The translations under genes and the position numbers were made by a program. The notes beneath the pieces were generated by a model. It worked only from the letters and a program-made list of their open reading frames with translations, did no database searches and was not told the DNA's origin. Source: Ruminiclostridium cellobioparum DSM 1351 = ATCC 15832 (GTDB taxonomy: Bacteria > Bacillota > Clostridia > Acetivibrionales > DSM-1351). From it: 64,000 bases of DNA. Location: NCBI RefSeq assembly GCF_000621505.1, contig NZ_JHYD01000001.1:124001-188000 (forward strand), read 5' to 3'. Shown here piece after piece: positions 1 to 8,595 of this stretch (the stretch's first letter is position 1; the number at the start of each line of letters is the position of its first letter).

Positions 1-1289
1 TGGCGGTTATGATGTCCATGGCATTTGTTCTGACAGGCTGCGGAGGAGAAAAGCCGGCCGAAAGCGGCAGCAGTACTTCGACGGATACGACTTCGGCTCC
101 AAAGAAAAATGTTACATTGAGTATTGTTATGGCAAAGGGCTGGGAAAAGCCTGCAATGCATGAACTGTTCCAGAAGTATACCGACAAGACAGGCGTACAG
201 TTTGATGTTCAGGTATTGCCTGATGACAAAGCCTCTGAAATCATTAAAACCAAATTTGCAACAAATGAGTTCCCGGATATTATGGTTAATTCAGCGTCGG
301 TATTGGAACTGAACTATATGATGCCTGAACAAAAGCTGGTGGACCTCACCAATGAACCATGGGTGGACAAGCTCATCAATAAGGAAGATTTTATGGCTGA
401 GGGCAAGGTTTGGGGACTTCCGCTCTGGGGTCAGGATTTATGGGGCTTTGCAGTTAATACCGAGGTATTCCAGAAATACAATATTCCCATCCCGAACAGT
501 AAAGATGAGCTGTTAAAAGCCTTTGACACTTTAAAGCAAAACAATATACAGCCATTGTATCTGGGAAGCAAAGATCCCTGGATGGTAGGGCAGATGACCA
601 GCGGTTCGCTGTGGGCGGCCATACAGAAAGATCCCGAACTTCCGAAAAAGCTGGAGACCAATCAGGCAAAATACTCTGAAATACCGGGTTTTGTAAGCTG
701 TCTTGCAGATTTGAAAAGCTTTAATGACAAGGGTTATCTCGGACCGAATACCATGGCAAACACCTGGGACGGACAGTTTGCAGCTTTTGCCGAGGGCAAG
801 GCAGGCGTAGGTGTAGGATTGACTTCCTGGGTTAATGAAATTGAGAAAAAATATCCGGGGACAGCTGATAAAATAGAATTTATTCCGTTTTATATAGGGG
901 ATAATACAACAATCTTTGCAGGAACAAGCGGACAGTGGTATATACCCAAAACCGGCAAAAATGTTGATATTGTAAAGGATTTCTTTAATTTTGCCGCAGA
1001 GCAGGATAATTTAAATGCATATTACAGCAATTTGCAGTCCATATCCCCGTTCAAGGATGTTAAGGCACAAATTCCAAGTGCTGCACAAAAGCTTTCAGAC
1101 AAAATCAACAGCGGGGAATATTTGACTCACCGTTCACACAATTCATTGGTGAAGGGGCAGGACTATGACGGTCTTTGCAAGCTGGGACAGGAAGTTATCA
1201 TAGGTGGAAAAACACCTGAAGCTGCTGCAAAGGAATACGATACCATGAGGGCAAAAATTGCAAAATCCATTGGATTGGAAGGGTTTTAA
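1..1289 (+). CDS. ABC transporter sugar-binding lipoprotein (CUT1, family 1), 5' partial
   Basis: The reading frame is open to the left edge (codons before the ATG at 9 remain open), so the true start and the charged beginning of the signal peptide lie outside the window. The visible part begins in the hydrophobic core and reaches a lipobox (VLTGCGG), predicting a lipid-anchored extracellular protein, followed by a Ser/Thr/Pro/Ala linker. The mature domain of about 400 residues resembles family 1 solute-binding proteins such as MalE-type receptors: it opens with a VTLSIVMAKG strand and contains the WGLPLWGQDLWGFAVNTEVF type hinge segment. It should capture an oligosaccharide for the two permeases that follow. 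It lies upstream of a YesM/YesN pair and three glycosidases, so the ligand is probably a hemicellulose or pectin fragment, which is inference. No ATPase gene accompanies it. Confidence 0.88.
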   Translation, partial: AVMMSMAFVLTGCGGEKPAESGSSTSTDTTSAPKKNVTLSIVMAKGWEKPAMHELFQKYTDKTGVQFDVQVLPDDKASEIIKTKFATNEFPDIMVNSASVLELNYMMPEQKLVDLTNEPWVDKLINKEDFMAEGKVWGLPLWGQDLWGFAVNTEVFQKYNIPIPNSKDELLKAFDTLKQNNIQPLYLGSKDPWMVGQMTSGSLWAAIQKDPELPKKLETNQAKYSEIPGFVSCLADLKSFNDKGYLGPNTMANTWDGQFAAFAEGKAGVGVGLTSWVNEIEKKYPGTADKIEFIPFYIGDNTTIFAGTSGQWYIPKTGKNVDIVKDFFNFAAEQDNLNAYYSNLQSISPFKDVKAQIPSAAQKLSDKINSGEYLTHRSHNSLVKGQDYDGLCKLGQEVIIGGKTPEAAAKEYDTMRAKIAKSIGLEGF

Positions 1290-1318
1290 CAAGTCAGAGA
1301 TTGTTTAGGATTTTCACA

Positions 1319-1374
1319 CGGGGATAAGGTCAATGGATTTTACGGTACCTGTAAAATTGTCGGCTTTATCCCCG
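1319..1374 (+). other. nested hairpin between binding protein and permease genes
   Basis: Two nested inverted repeats occupy the 130-base gap: outer arms CGGGGATAA at 1319-1327 and TTATCCCCG at 1366-1374, inner arms ATTTTAC at 1337-1343 and GTAAAAT at 1351-1357. There is no T-run, so this is not a classical terminator. In sugar importer operons such hairpins often protect the binding-protein message and keep it more abundant than the permease message; that role is inferred. Confidence 0.5.
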
Positions 1375-1426
1375 ATGTTCAATAACGTATATTTTTCAGA
1401 GCATCAGGAAATTGAGGTGTATGACA

Positions 1427-2299
1427 ATGAATATGAAAAAGACTTATCCCAACTATTTTTGGATAGTACCTTTTGCCATTTACACAATTCTTTTTATTTT
1501 ACCGGGCCTTTTGGGGCTCATATATTCCTTTACCAACTGGACTATTTATTCCTCTACCAAGTCTTTTGCCGGACTGGAGAATTACACCAACCTGTTGAAT
1601 GACAGTTTATTCAAAACAGGTTTAAAAAATACTCTGCTTTTTGCACTTATCACTACCGTGTTTAAAAATGTATTTGGTTTTGCGCTGGCTCTTGCGCTCA
1701 ATACAAAGCTTAAGACCAGAAATCTGCTCAGGACGGTTTACTTTCTGCCCATGGTTTTAAGTACCCTTATAGTGGGTATTATTTTCAAATCTATTTTTAT
1801 GCCCGATACCGGGCTGCTTAATGTATTTTTCTCATTTTTCAGCACAAACCTTTCGTCTACCGATTGGCTGGGGAATCCCGCATATGCCATGTGGATGGTA
1901 ATACTTGTTGAAATATGGAGGGGTACGGGTTATTGCATGGTAATCTTTTTAGCCGGACTTCAGGTAATTTCCAAGGATTACTATGAGTCTGCAACAATTG
2001 ACGGAGCAAACAACTGGCAGCAGTTTAAAAATATTACTCTGCCGATGATGATACCTTCATTGAATGTAAATATTCTGCTCAGCATTATTAACGGGCTTAA
2101 GGTTTTTGATATTGTCATTGCACTTACCGGAGGAGGCCCCGGCCTTTCCACCGAAGTGCTTAGTACGGGGATTTACAAATATATGGGCAACGGGGCACTT
2201 GCTACCGGAGGTGCGGCCAATATAGTACTTACACTGTTTGTTGTAGCTGTATTTGCAGTCATCAACGGTGTGTTCTCAAAACTGGAGGTGGAAAGATGA
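1427..2299 (+). CDS. ABC sugar transporter permease, MalF/UgpA type
   Basis: Integral membrane subunit of a CUT1 carbohydrate importer, about 290 residues with six predicted membrane helices; the first follows a short MNMKKTYPNYF leader. The cytoplasmic coupling motif is intact (ESATIDGANNWQQFKNITLP, the EAA-x3-G-x9-I-x-LP pattern), which docks an ATPase subunit. An in-frame TTG at 1412 and ATG at 1421 exist, but ATG 1427 has the best spacing from the AGGAA/GAGG region at 1406-1417. The stop overlaps the next start (ATGA), so the two permeases are translationally coupled. Together they form the membrane channel served by the lipoprotein at the left edge. Confidence 0.9.
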   Translation: MNMKKTYPNYFWIVPFAIYTILFILPGLLGLIYSFTNWTIYSSTKSFAGLENYTNLLNDSLFKTGLKNTLLFALITTVFKNVFGFALALALNTKLKTRNLLRTVYFLPMVLSTLIVGIIFKSIFMPDTGLLNVFFSFFSTNLSSTDWLGNPAYAMWMVILVEIWRGTGYCMVIFLAGLQVISKDYYESATIDGANNWQQFKNITLPMMIPSLNVNILLSIINGLKVFDIVIALTGGGPGLSTEVLSTGIYKYMGNGALATGGAANIVLTLFVVAVFAVINGVFSKLEVER

Positions 2300-3120
2300 A
2301 CAGGCAAAAACGCTTTTTTCAAGGTTTGGCACTGGTGGGGCTTTGGGCACTGAGTCTGTTGATTTTACTGCCTTTGCTGCTGGTGGTCATAAATTCCTTC
2401 AAGTCGTCGGCCGAAGCAGATGCCATGAATCTGCTGATGCCTAAAAGCTTTATGGTTGAAAACTTTAAAACGGTTTTAACAACGGGCTCGGTGTTCCGCT
2501 CTCTCATGAACAGCGCTTTAATTACCGGAGCAGCGGTACTTCTGTCCGTAATCCTGGGTTCAATGGCCGCATTTGTATTCAACCGCAGGCGTTCTTCTCT
2601 GAACCGGACCGTATATAATTATTTCCTGCTGGGCCTTGTCATTCCGGTACAGATAATCACCCTGATAGAGATATTGAAATATTTCCATATGATGAATAGT
2701 TATCAGGGCATTATTTTAGTTTATGTGGCAATATTCACGCCCTTGACGATTTTTCTCACCTACGGCGCGGTGTCGTCCATTCCCCGGGAACTGGATGAAG
2801 CTGCAATCGTGGATGGCTGCGGGGCACTGAGGCTGTTCTTTAAAATACTTTTTCCTTTGCTGACACCGGTGATTATCACTTCCTGTATCACGCAGTTTAT
2901 GTTTATCTGGAATGATTTCCAGTACCCTTTGTACCTGCTTTCAGATACTAAGAAATGGACGCTTGTACTGGGGATTTACGGGTTTATAGGCCAATATTCC
3001 TCTGACTGGAATCTGGTTTGCGCACATATACTGATGTCGAGCCTGCCTGTTGTAATCATCTATTTGTCGGGACAAAAATATATTATTTCAGGCATGGTTT
3101 CAGGTGCGGTGAAAGGCTGA
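2296..3120 (+). CDS. ABC sugar transporter permease, MalG/UgpE type
   Basis: Second membrane subunit of the CUT1 importer, 274 residues, six predicted helices, with the coupling loop LDEAAIVDGCGALRLFFKI followed by a proline. It overlaps the upstream permease by four bases (ATGA) and has GGAGGTGGAAAG in front of its ATG. The C-terminal QKYIISGMVSGAVKG ending is typical of MalG-like proteins. It heterodimerises with the upstream subunit; the cognate ATPase must be supplied from elsewhere, as is common in Firmicutes where one MsmX-type ATPase serves several importers. Confidence 0.92.
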   Translation: MNRQKRFFQGLALVGLWALSLLILLPLLLVVINSFKSSAEADAMNLLMPKSFMVENFKTVLTTGSVFRSLMNSALITGAAVLLSVILGSMAAFVFNRRRSSLNRTVYNYFLLGLVIPVQIITLIEILKYFHMMNSYQGIILVYVAIFTPLTIFLTYGAVSSIPRELDEAAIVDGCGALRLFFKILFPLLTPVIITSCITQFMFIWNDFQYPLYLLSDTKKWTLVLGIYGFIGQYSSDWNLVCAHILMSSLPVVIIYLSGQKYIISGMVSGAVKG

Positions 3121-3170
3121 CGGATACAAAGCTGTTACAGGCATACGATTGGATATATAAGTATTACTGC

Positions 3171-3179
3171 TGGTATAAT
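3171..3179 (+). promoter_or_regulatory. possible extended -10 promoter for the sensor kinase gene
   Basis: TGG followed by a perfect TATAAT (3174-3179) lies about 45 bases before the kinase start. The -35 is weak: TTGGAT sits 19 bases upstream. The same GCTGGTATAATT core recurs in front of the second sensor kinase (13811-13822), which supports a real promoter. The two-component pair could therefore be expressed separately from the importer. Confidence 0.4.
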
Positions 3180-3224
3180 TGTGTATGATAATATAAATAT
3201 CTGTCGGATTCGGAGGTTTGGGCT

Positions 3225-5024
3225 TTGCTGAAAAATGTAAGTTATCTTACGAAACTGCTGTTGGCATATTCTACAATAATAGGTCTTTTGTTTCTGATTT
3301 TCATAAGTATTTATTATGAGGTTCAGGTCAAAAATTTGAAGAAATCCTCCCAGGATAATCTGATTCAGATGACTTCCAGGGTTTCGGACCAGTTTAAGGG
3401 AGTGCTGGACGAAATGAGCCGTATATCGCGCGGAGTTGCCATCAGCAGCGAAGTCCAGGCTGCAATGAATGAAATTACCCAGGATAATGCACCGGAGAAT
3501 TATTTTTATTTCCACCCCCAGGGAAAAAGCCGGATACAGGATGTTATTATCGGTCTTAACGGCACGTATTTCAATAACCGCAGCTTTAATGTAATATCAA
3601 AGAACTACGACTATGTGGGGGTGGACATTTATAATGGTGTAACACTGGACAAGAAAGCCCTTTCCCGGATTACCTGGATCCGTTACGTACTTGAAAACAA
3701 TATAAGCAAATATATTTCACCCGTCTCTGAGGATATGTACGGAAGATCCCGGAACGAAACCTTTTCCTTCGTACGGCTGATTCAAAATGAATATAAAACC
3801 TATGGAGTAATTGATGTTCAGTTTGAAAGAACCTACCTGGATAAAATATTTACCATGGAGCTGTCGGGCTATCCGGTGCATACGGTAGTGGTGAAGGATG
3901 ACAATATAATGTTTTATTCAACAGGCGGTGCCCCGGCCGGAGCCATGGAGCCGCTGGTCCGGAATTGTGAGGTGGGGCCGGGCAGCCAGACCATACAGTC
4001 AATGTCCCTGGAAGGGAAAAAGTATATCGTTTGCTCCACTTTGCTCAATGATTATGACATGAAGCTTTATTTGCTGGTCAATACCGAGCACTATCTGGCT
4101 TCTGTCAACAATACAACTACAGTTTTTGTAATATGTGCCGTTACCATCCTTGCAGCCCTGCTGCTGATTGTCTATGGGGTGACGCAAAGCCTTTACAAAC
4201 CCATCAGACAACTGCGTGACAATGTGAGCCGCATTGATTATGCCACTATTTCAGTGGATTTGCAGGTAGCCGATACCAACAATGAGGTAACTCAGCTCAC
4301 CCATGCCTTTGAAAAAATGCTGGAGGATATACGGCATGCAACAGGGGAATTGATGCAGCTCCGCACCAGGGAAATCCAGGCTTATTATAAAATGCTCCAG
4401 GCCCAGATAAATCCTCACTTCATGCACAATATCCTGGCGGTTATCGGAATGATGGGCAGGCAAAAAAATGCACCTGAGATTATGGACATGTGCTCTTCAC
4501 TTACCAGAATGCTGAGCTACTCCACAGATACCACTCAATCAACCGTGACCATGCAGCAGGAACTGGAACATGTGTCCAATTATCTGAAATTAATGAAATA
4601 CAGGTATCTTGATTATCTTGAGTACACACTGGAGATTGATGAGCGCTTAAGACAGGTGATTATTCCCAAATTTGTACTCCAGCCCATTGCCGAAAACTGC
4701 TTTCAGCACAGCCTGCAGGATGCTGAACCTCCGTACAGGATCATAATCCGGGGAAGTATTGATGAAAATGGCTGGAATATCGCCGTAGAGGATAATGGAA
4801 GGGGTTTTACAGAAGGAGCCATTGTCCGGCTGAAGGAACAATTTGAGACGGTAAACCGGGAGATTGACGAGGGAATGTTCTCCTCCGATTTCCAGATCGG
4901 CGGACTGGCTCTTATAAACACATACGGCAGATTACGCCTGTATTCCAATGGGAAGATGCGGCTTGATTTAAGCAATACCCCAGACGGAGGATCAAGAGTG
5001 GTAATTTCATTTGAGGGAGAGTGA
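3225..5024 (+). CDS. sensor histidine kinase, YesM/LytS-type
   Basis: Membrane sensor of a carbohydrate-responsive two-component system, 599 residues. Order: N-terminal helix (about 10-32), extracellular sensing region (about 33-290), second helix (about 295-320), HAMP linker, then the His_kinase domain with the phospho-accepting H398 in QINPHFMHNILAV and an HATPase with N box (PKFVLQPIAENCFQHS), G1 box (VEDNGRGF) and a GGLALINTYGRLRLY segment. The start is TTG at 3225, eight bases after GGAGG; no ATG fits. It is followed at once by its response regulator. The YesM family usually senses sugars together with a solute-binding protein and controls the neighbouring importer and glycosidases; here these are the genes on both sides. 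Confidence 0.93.
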   Translation: MLKNVSYLTKLLLAYSTIIGLLFLIFISIYYEVQVKNLKKSSQDNLIQMTSRVSDQFKGVLDEMSRISRGVAISSEVQAAMNEITQDNAPENYFYFHPQGKSRIQDVIIGLNGTYFNNRSFNVISKNYDYVGVDIYNGVTLDKKALSRITWIRYVLENNISKYISPVSEDMYGRSRNETFSFVRLIQNEYKTYGVIDVQFERTYLDKIFTMELSGYPVHTVVVKDDNIMFYSTGGAPAGAMEPLVRNCEVGPGSQTIQSMSLEGKKYIVCSTLLNDYDMKLYLLVNTEHYLASVNNTTTVFVICAVTILAALLLIVYGVTQSLYKPIRQLRDNVSRIDYATISVDLQVADTNNEVTQLTHAFEKMLEDIRHATGELMQLRTREIQAYYKMLQAQINPHFMHNILAVIGMMGRQKNAPEIMDMCSSLTRMLSYSTDTTQSTVTMQQELEHVSNYLKLMKYRYLDYLEYTLEIDERLRQVIIPKFVLQPIAENCFQHSLQDAEPPYRIIIRGSIDENGWNIAVEDNGRGFTEGAIVRLKEQFETVNREIDEGMFSSDFQIGGLALINTYGRLRLYSNGKMRLDLSNTPDGGSRVVISFEGE

Positions 5025-5029
5025 TAACT

Positions 5030-6586
5030 ATGGCAAAACTGCTTATTGTTGAAGATGAACCGGCTATTCAGAACGGGATTATGGCAATGATCCCGGACTT
5101 GAATCTTCCCCTGCAGATTGTGGGGGCCTGCTTCAACGGAAAAAGTGCGCTGGAAAGTCTGGAAACACTTCAGCCCGATATTGTGCTTACCGATATAAAA
5201 ATGCCGGGTATGAACGGTCTGGAGCTGATTCAAAAGTCCCGTGAAATTATGCCCTCCATAGAATATATTATTCTCAGCGGGTACAGTGATTTTGAGTATG
5301 TAAGGACGGCCATGCAGTACGGTGTCAATGATTATATACTGAAGCCTTTTACTTATCAGGAATTCCGGGAGGTAATGAAAAAGGTATGCGAAAAAGTTGA
5401 AAATAAAAAAATGTACAATTACAGGCGGTATATACAGGAGCTGTTGTTTAATAATCATCCTGAGAAAAATAAAGGGGCGGAGGTACCTGGAAAATACCGC
5501 TGCCATTATCTGGCCCTCCTGTGCCTGGGAGCCTTTTCGGTGCGTTCGGTGGATTTTATAACGCCTGACTATACAGTTTGGAATGCGCCGGAAATCGAAA
5601 AGCGGATCAATGATAAAATGGGACAGAGCGGACAATGCTGTGTCCTTGATGCCAAGGTGGCCAATGAGAAGATTGTTTTCCTCTCTGTCACCGATGAGAG
5701 TGTAATGCATGTAAAAAGGTTTGTCAATGAGGCAAGCAATTATGCAAAGGAACTGGATATGCCGATGACAATTGCCCTGAGCAACCCTTTTGAAGATATT
5801 GAACAGCTCAACAAAATCCACCATGAGGCCAGAATAAATCTCAGCAACCGTATTGTGCTGGGGAAAAGCAGTGTGATCATACCCGAGGATACCGCACCGA
5901 TTGAAAATTATGTTGCTATCAACAGCCAGCAGCGCAAAAGCATCCATGAATTGCTGGGCAACGAAAACCTTACCGGTGTGATAGACCAGTTTTTGCTGCT
6001 GGCCGGAGAATGGCAGAAGGCCAGGCTGCCCCAGGTGATTTGTGAGTTCAGCGCTAAATATCTGGTTTCGGAAATATATAACCGGTACGATTGTCTTCAG
6101 AAGTTATATCCGCTGGAGGATTTGCTTTCAAAGGTGGAACAGGTTGTTTGTTCATCGGCCGGCTTCGGGGATTTCAAGGAAGGCATTGCAGGCCTTATGC
6201 GGGATATTGGGGAAGATGTGGTGAGATCCAAGGTAAATCTTAATGTGCATGAGGTGGTTGAACGGATTTACCAGTATATATGCCAGCATTATACAGAGGC
6301 TGTTTCTTTTGAGCAGTTGTCAAGAAAATTCGGTTACCATGCAAGTTATATTTCAAACACCTTTACAGGAATCAAGGGGATATCCCCCATGAAACTGATG
6401 ACCAATCTACGGATTGCAAAGGCAAGGGAAATGCTTGCGGATTCAAAATGGCCCCTGAAGGAAATTGCCGCAATGACAGGCTACAATGATGTGAACTATT
6501 TCAGCAGGATATTTAAAGAGGTGGCGGGGGTAAGCCCCAAGCAGTACAGAAAAAATATACGACAGGGGGATGTTGATAAAATATGA
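5030..6586 (+). CDS. response regulator, YesN-type (REC plus AraC HTH)
   Basis: DNA-binding partner of the upstream kinase, 518 residues. The N-terminal receiver (about 1-120) has the acidic pair E8-D9, the phospho-acceptor D55 in VLTDIKMPGMNG and the conserved Lys in ILKPF. A long middle region without a recognisable family links to a C-terminal AraC/XylS domain (about 415-515) with two helix-turn-helix units ending in GYNDVNYFSRIFKEVAGVSPKQYRK. ATG 5030 is preferred over the in-frame GTG at 5021, because GAGGGAGA ends ten bases before it. The stop overlaps the start of the GH42 gene (ATGA), tying the regulator to the catabolic genes. Confidence 0.93.
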   Translation: MAKLLIVEDEPAIQNGIMAMIPDLNLPLQIVGACFNGKSALESLETLQPDIVLTDIKMPGMNGLELIQKSREIMPSIEYIILSGYSDFEYVRTAMQYGVNDYILKPFTYQEFREVMKKVCEKVENKKMYNYRRYIQELLFNNHPEKNKGAEVPGKYRCHYLALLCLGAFSVRSVDFITPDYTVWNAPEIEKRINDKMGQSGQCCVLDAKVANEKIVFLSVTDESVMHVKRFVNEASNYAKELDMPMTIALSNPFEDIEQLNKIHHEARINLSNRIVLGKSSVIIPEDTAPIENYVAINSQQRKSIHELLGNENLTGVIDQFLLLAGEWQKARLPQVICEFSAKYLVSEIYNRYDCLQKLYPLEDLLSKVEQVVCSSAGFGDFKEGIAGLMRDIGEDVVRSKVNLNVHEVVERIYQYICQHYTEAVSFEQLSRKFGYHASYISNTFTGIKGISPMKLMTNLRIAKAREMLADSKWPLKEIAAMTGYNDVNYFSRIFKEVAGVSPKQYRKNIRQGDVDKI

Positions 6587-8595
6587 GTATTTTTTTTGGA
6601 GTGGATTATTATCCCGAACATTGGCCCAGGGAGCGTTGGGAAACAGATGCCTCCATGATGCGTGAGATGGGACTGCAGGTGGCCCGGCTGGGGGAGTTCT
6701 CCTGGGCCAGGTTTGAGCCCCGCATGGGCGAATTTCATTTTGAGTGGCTGGATGAAGCAATCGAGATCCTGGGAAAAAACGGGATCAGCACTGTACTTGG
6801 TACACCCACGGCGGCGCCGCCTGCCTGGATAATCGAACAAAATCCTGAAATACTTCCGGTGGATTCCGACGGCCTGGTAAAAAGCTTCGGAGGCAGGCAT
6901 CATGACTGCCAGAGCAATCCGGCCTACAGGGAGCATGTCGGCCGCCTTGTAACCGCCATGGCCGGGCACTATAGGGACAATCCGGATGTAATTGGCTGGC
7001 AGATTGACAATGAGCTGGGAAACAGCCATGAGAACCTGTGCATGTGTGATTCCTGCAAGGCACATTTTCAGCAGTGGCTGAAAAAGAAATATAAAACTGT
7101 TGAAACACTGAACAGGGAATGGGGAACCTGTTTCTGGAGCCAGGACTATGACAAATTCGAGCAGGTACCGGTTCCCAGAAAGACACCCACAGCCCATAAT
7201 CCTTCTCTTTTACTGGACTGGAAGCGATTTTGCTCGGATTTGATAGTGGATTTCCAGGATTTCCAGGTAGATATTATCAGGGAAATATGTCCGCACCATT
7301 TTATAACCCATAATATGATGGGCTTATATGATAAAACCAATTATTTCGATCTGGGCAGGAACCTTGATTTTGCCTCAAACGACCAGTATCCCACGGGATA
7401 TTATTTTGAAAGCGGAGAAGGACAGCCGGATTTTGAGATTTCGGCCTGCCTTGACTTTATCAGGGGAGTAAAGAAGAAGAATTTCTGGATGATGGAACTG
7501 GAAGCAGGCCCTACCGGCGGTGCCATAATAGGCAGAACGCCGCGGCCCGGCCAGCTGAGGCTGTGGACCATGCACTGTGTGGCGCACGGAGCCGATACAA
7601 TAGTGTACTTCCGGTGGAGAACCTGTACTGTGGGAACCGAGCAGTACTGGCATGGGATTTTGCCCCACAGCGGTATTCCGGGCAGACGGTATGAGGAATT
7701 AAAAAAGACCATTGCAGAAATGGTTCCTGTCATGGAAGATATCCATGGAGTGGTAACAAAAGCACAGGTGGCCGTCCTCTTTTCCTATGATCAGGACTGG
7801 GCCTTTCAGATACAGCCTCATCACCCTGAGCTCAGTTATGTTGACCAGATAAAAAAATATTATGACGGGTTTTACAAACGTAATGTTCCAATGGATTTTA
7901 TAAGCGAAAAGGATGATTTTACAGCTTACAGGTTGGTGATAGCACCACTGCAGATTCTCATGACACCTGAGCTGGAGGAAAAATTTGAAAATTATGTGTC
8001 CAACGGCGGAAATCTCGTGCTTACAATGCGGACGGGCGTAAAGAACATCAACAGTGTATGTGAGATGGACAGGGAACTGCCGGGGAATTTGGGCAGGCTT
8101 ACCGGCCTTGTCATAAGGGATTATGACTGCCTTCTGGATATGGAGGTTGAAGTTGAATGGAAAAACGGCAGAGAGAGGGGAAAAGCCCGGAAATGGTGTG
8201 ACATTGTCACATTGAAGGGGGCAGAGGCGCTTGCGGAATATAAGGGGGAATTCTATAAGGATACCTCTGCCGTTACTGTGAACGGTTTTGGTAAAGGCAA
8301 AGCTTTCTACATTGCCACAGAGCCGGATGGACCTCTGATGGACAGGCTGGCGGATTATCTGATATCGGAGCTGTCCCTCCAGAACTGGGGCACTTCACCC
8401 GATGGTGTGGAGCTCACTGTAAGGAACGGCAGAAAAAACGACTATATGTTTGCCATAAATCATACAAATAAGGCCCAAAGCCTTGAAATAGACCAGACCT
8501 GGAGGCCGGTTTCACCGGGCTGTCAGGGCACGGTCAGAGAGTACGGGGTAGAAGTTTTTACCCGGGCAGCCAGGGAGGATAAGAATGGACAATAA
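6583..8595 (+). CDS. beta-galactosidase, glycoside hydrolase family 42
   Basis: Retaining exo-glycosidase releasing terminal beta-linked galactose (some members prefer arabinose), 670 residues, normal for GH42. The TIM barrel starts directly with FFGVDYYPEHWP. The acid/base is E144 in GWQIDNELG and the likely nucleophile is E305 in FWMMELEAGP; a zinc-type cysteine cluster CMCDSC follows the acid/base. The C-terminal half contains the trimerisation (class-I-amidotransferase-like) domain and a small beta domain. No signal peptide, so it acts in the cytoplasm on imported oligosaccharides. Four-base overlap with the regulator gene and 11-base overlap with the next hydrolase show one transcript. 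Confidence 0.93.
   Translation: MSIFFGVDYYPEHWPRERWETDASMMREMGLQVARLGEFSWARFEPRMGEFHFEWLDEAIEILGKNGISTVLGTPTAAPPAWIIEQNPEILPVDSDGLVKSFGGRHHDCQSNPAYREHVGRLVTAMAGHYRDNPDVIGWQIDNELGNSHENLCMCDSCKAHFQQWLKKKYKTVETLNREWGTCFWSQDYDKFEQVPVPRKTPTAHNPSLLLDWKRFCSDLIVDFQDFQVDIIREICPHHFITHNMMGLYDKTNYFDLGRNLDFASNDQYPTGYYFESGEGQPDFEISACLDFIRGVKKKNFWMMELEAGPTGGAIIGRTPRPGQLRLWTMHCVAHGADTIVYFRWRTCTVGTEQYWHGILPHSGIPGRRYEELKKTIAEMVPVMEDIHGVVTKAQVAVLFSYDQDWAFQIQPHHPELSYVDQIKKYYDGFYKRNVPMDFISEKDDFTAYRLVIAPLQILMTPELEEKFENYVSNGGNLVLTMRTGVKNINSVCEMDRELPGNLGRLTGLVIRDYDCLLDMEVEVEWKNGRERGKARKWCDIVTLKGAEALAEYKGEFYKDTSAVTVNGFGKGKAFYIATEPDGPLMDRLADYLISELSLQNWGTSPDGVELTVRNGRKNDYMFAINHTNKAQSLEIDQTWRPVSPGCQGTVREYGVEVFTRAAREDKNGQ

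Noticed and set aside
1333-1602. 89-codon plus-strand frame before the first permease
   Set aside because: Overlaps the permease start in another frame, contains the hairpin region and shows no domain.
4703-5947. 414-codon open frame on the minus strand
   Set aside because: Lies antisense to the YesM and YesN genes, has no recognisable domain and is Phe/Ile/His-rich; a shadow of the real genes.
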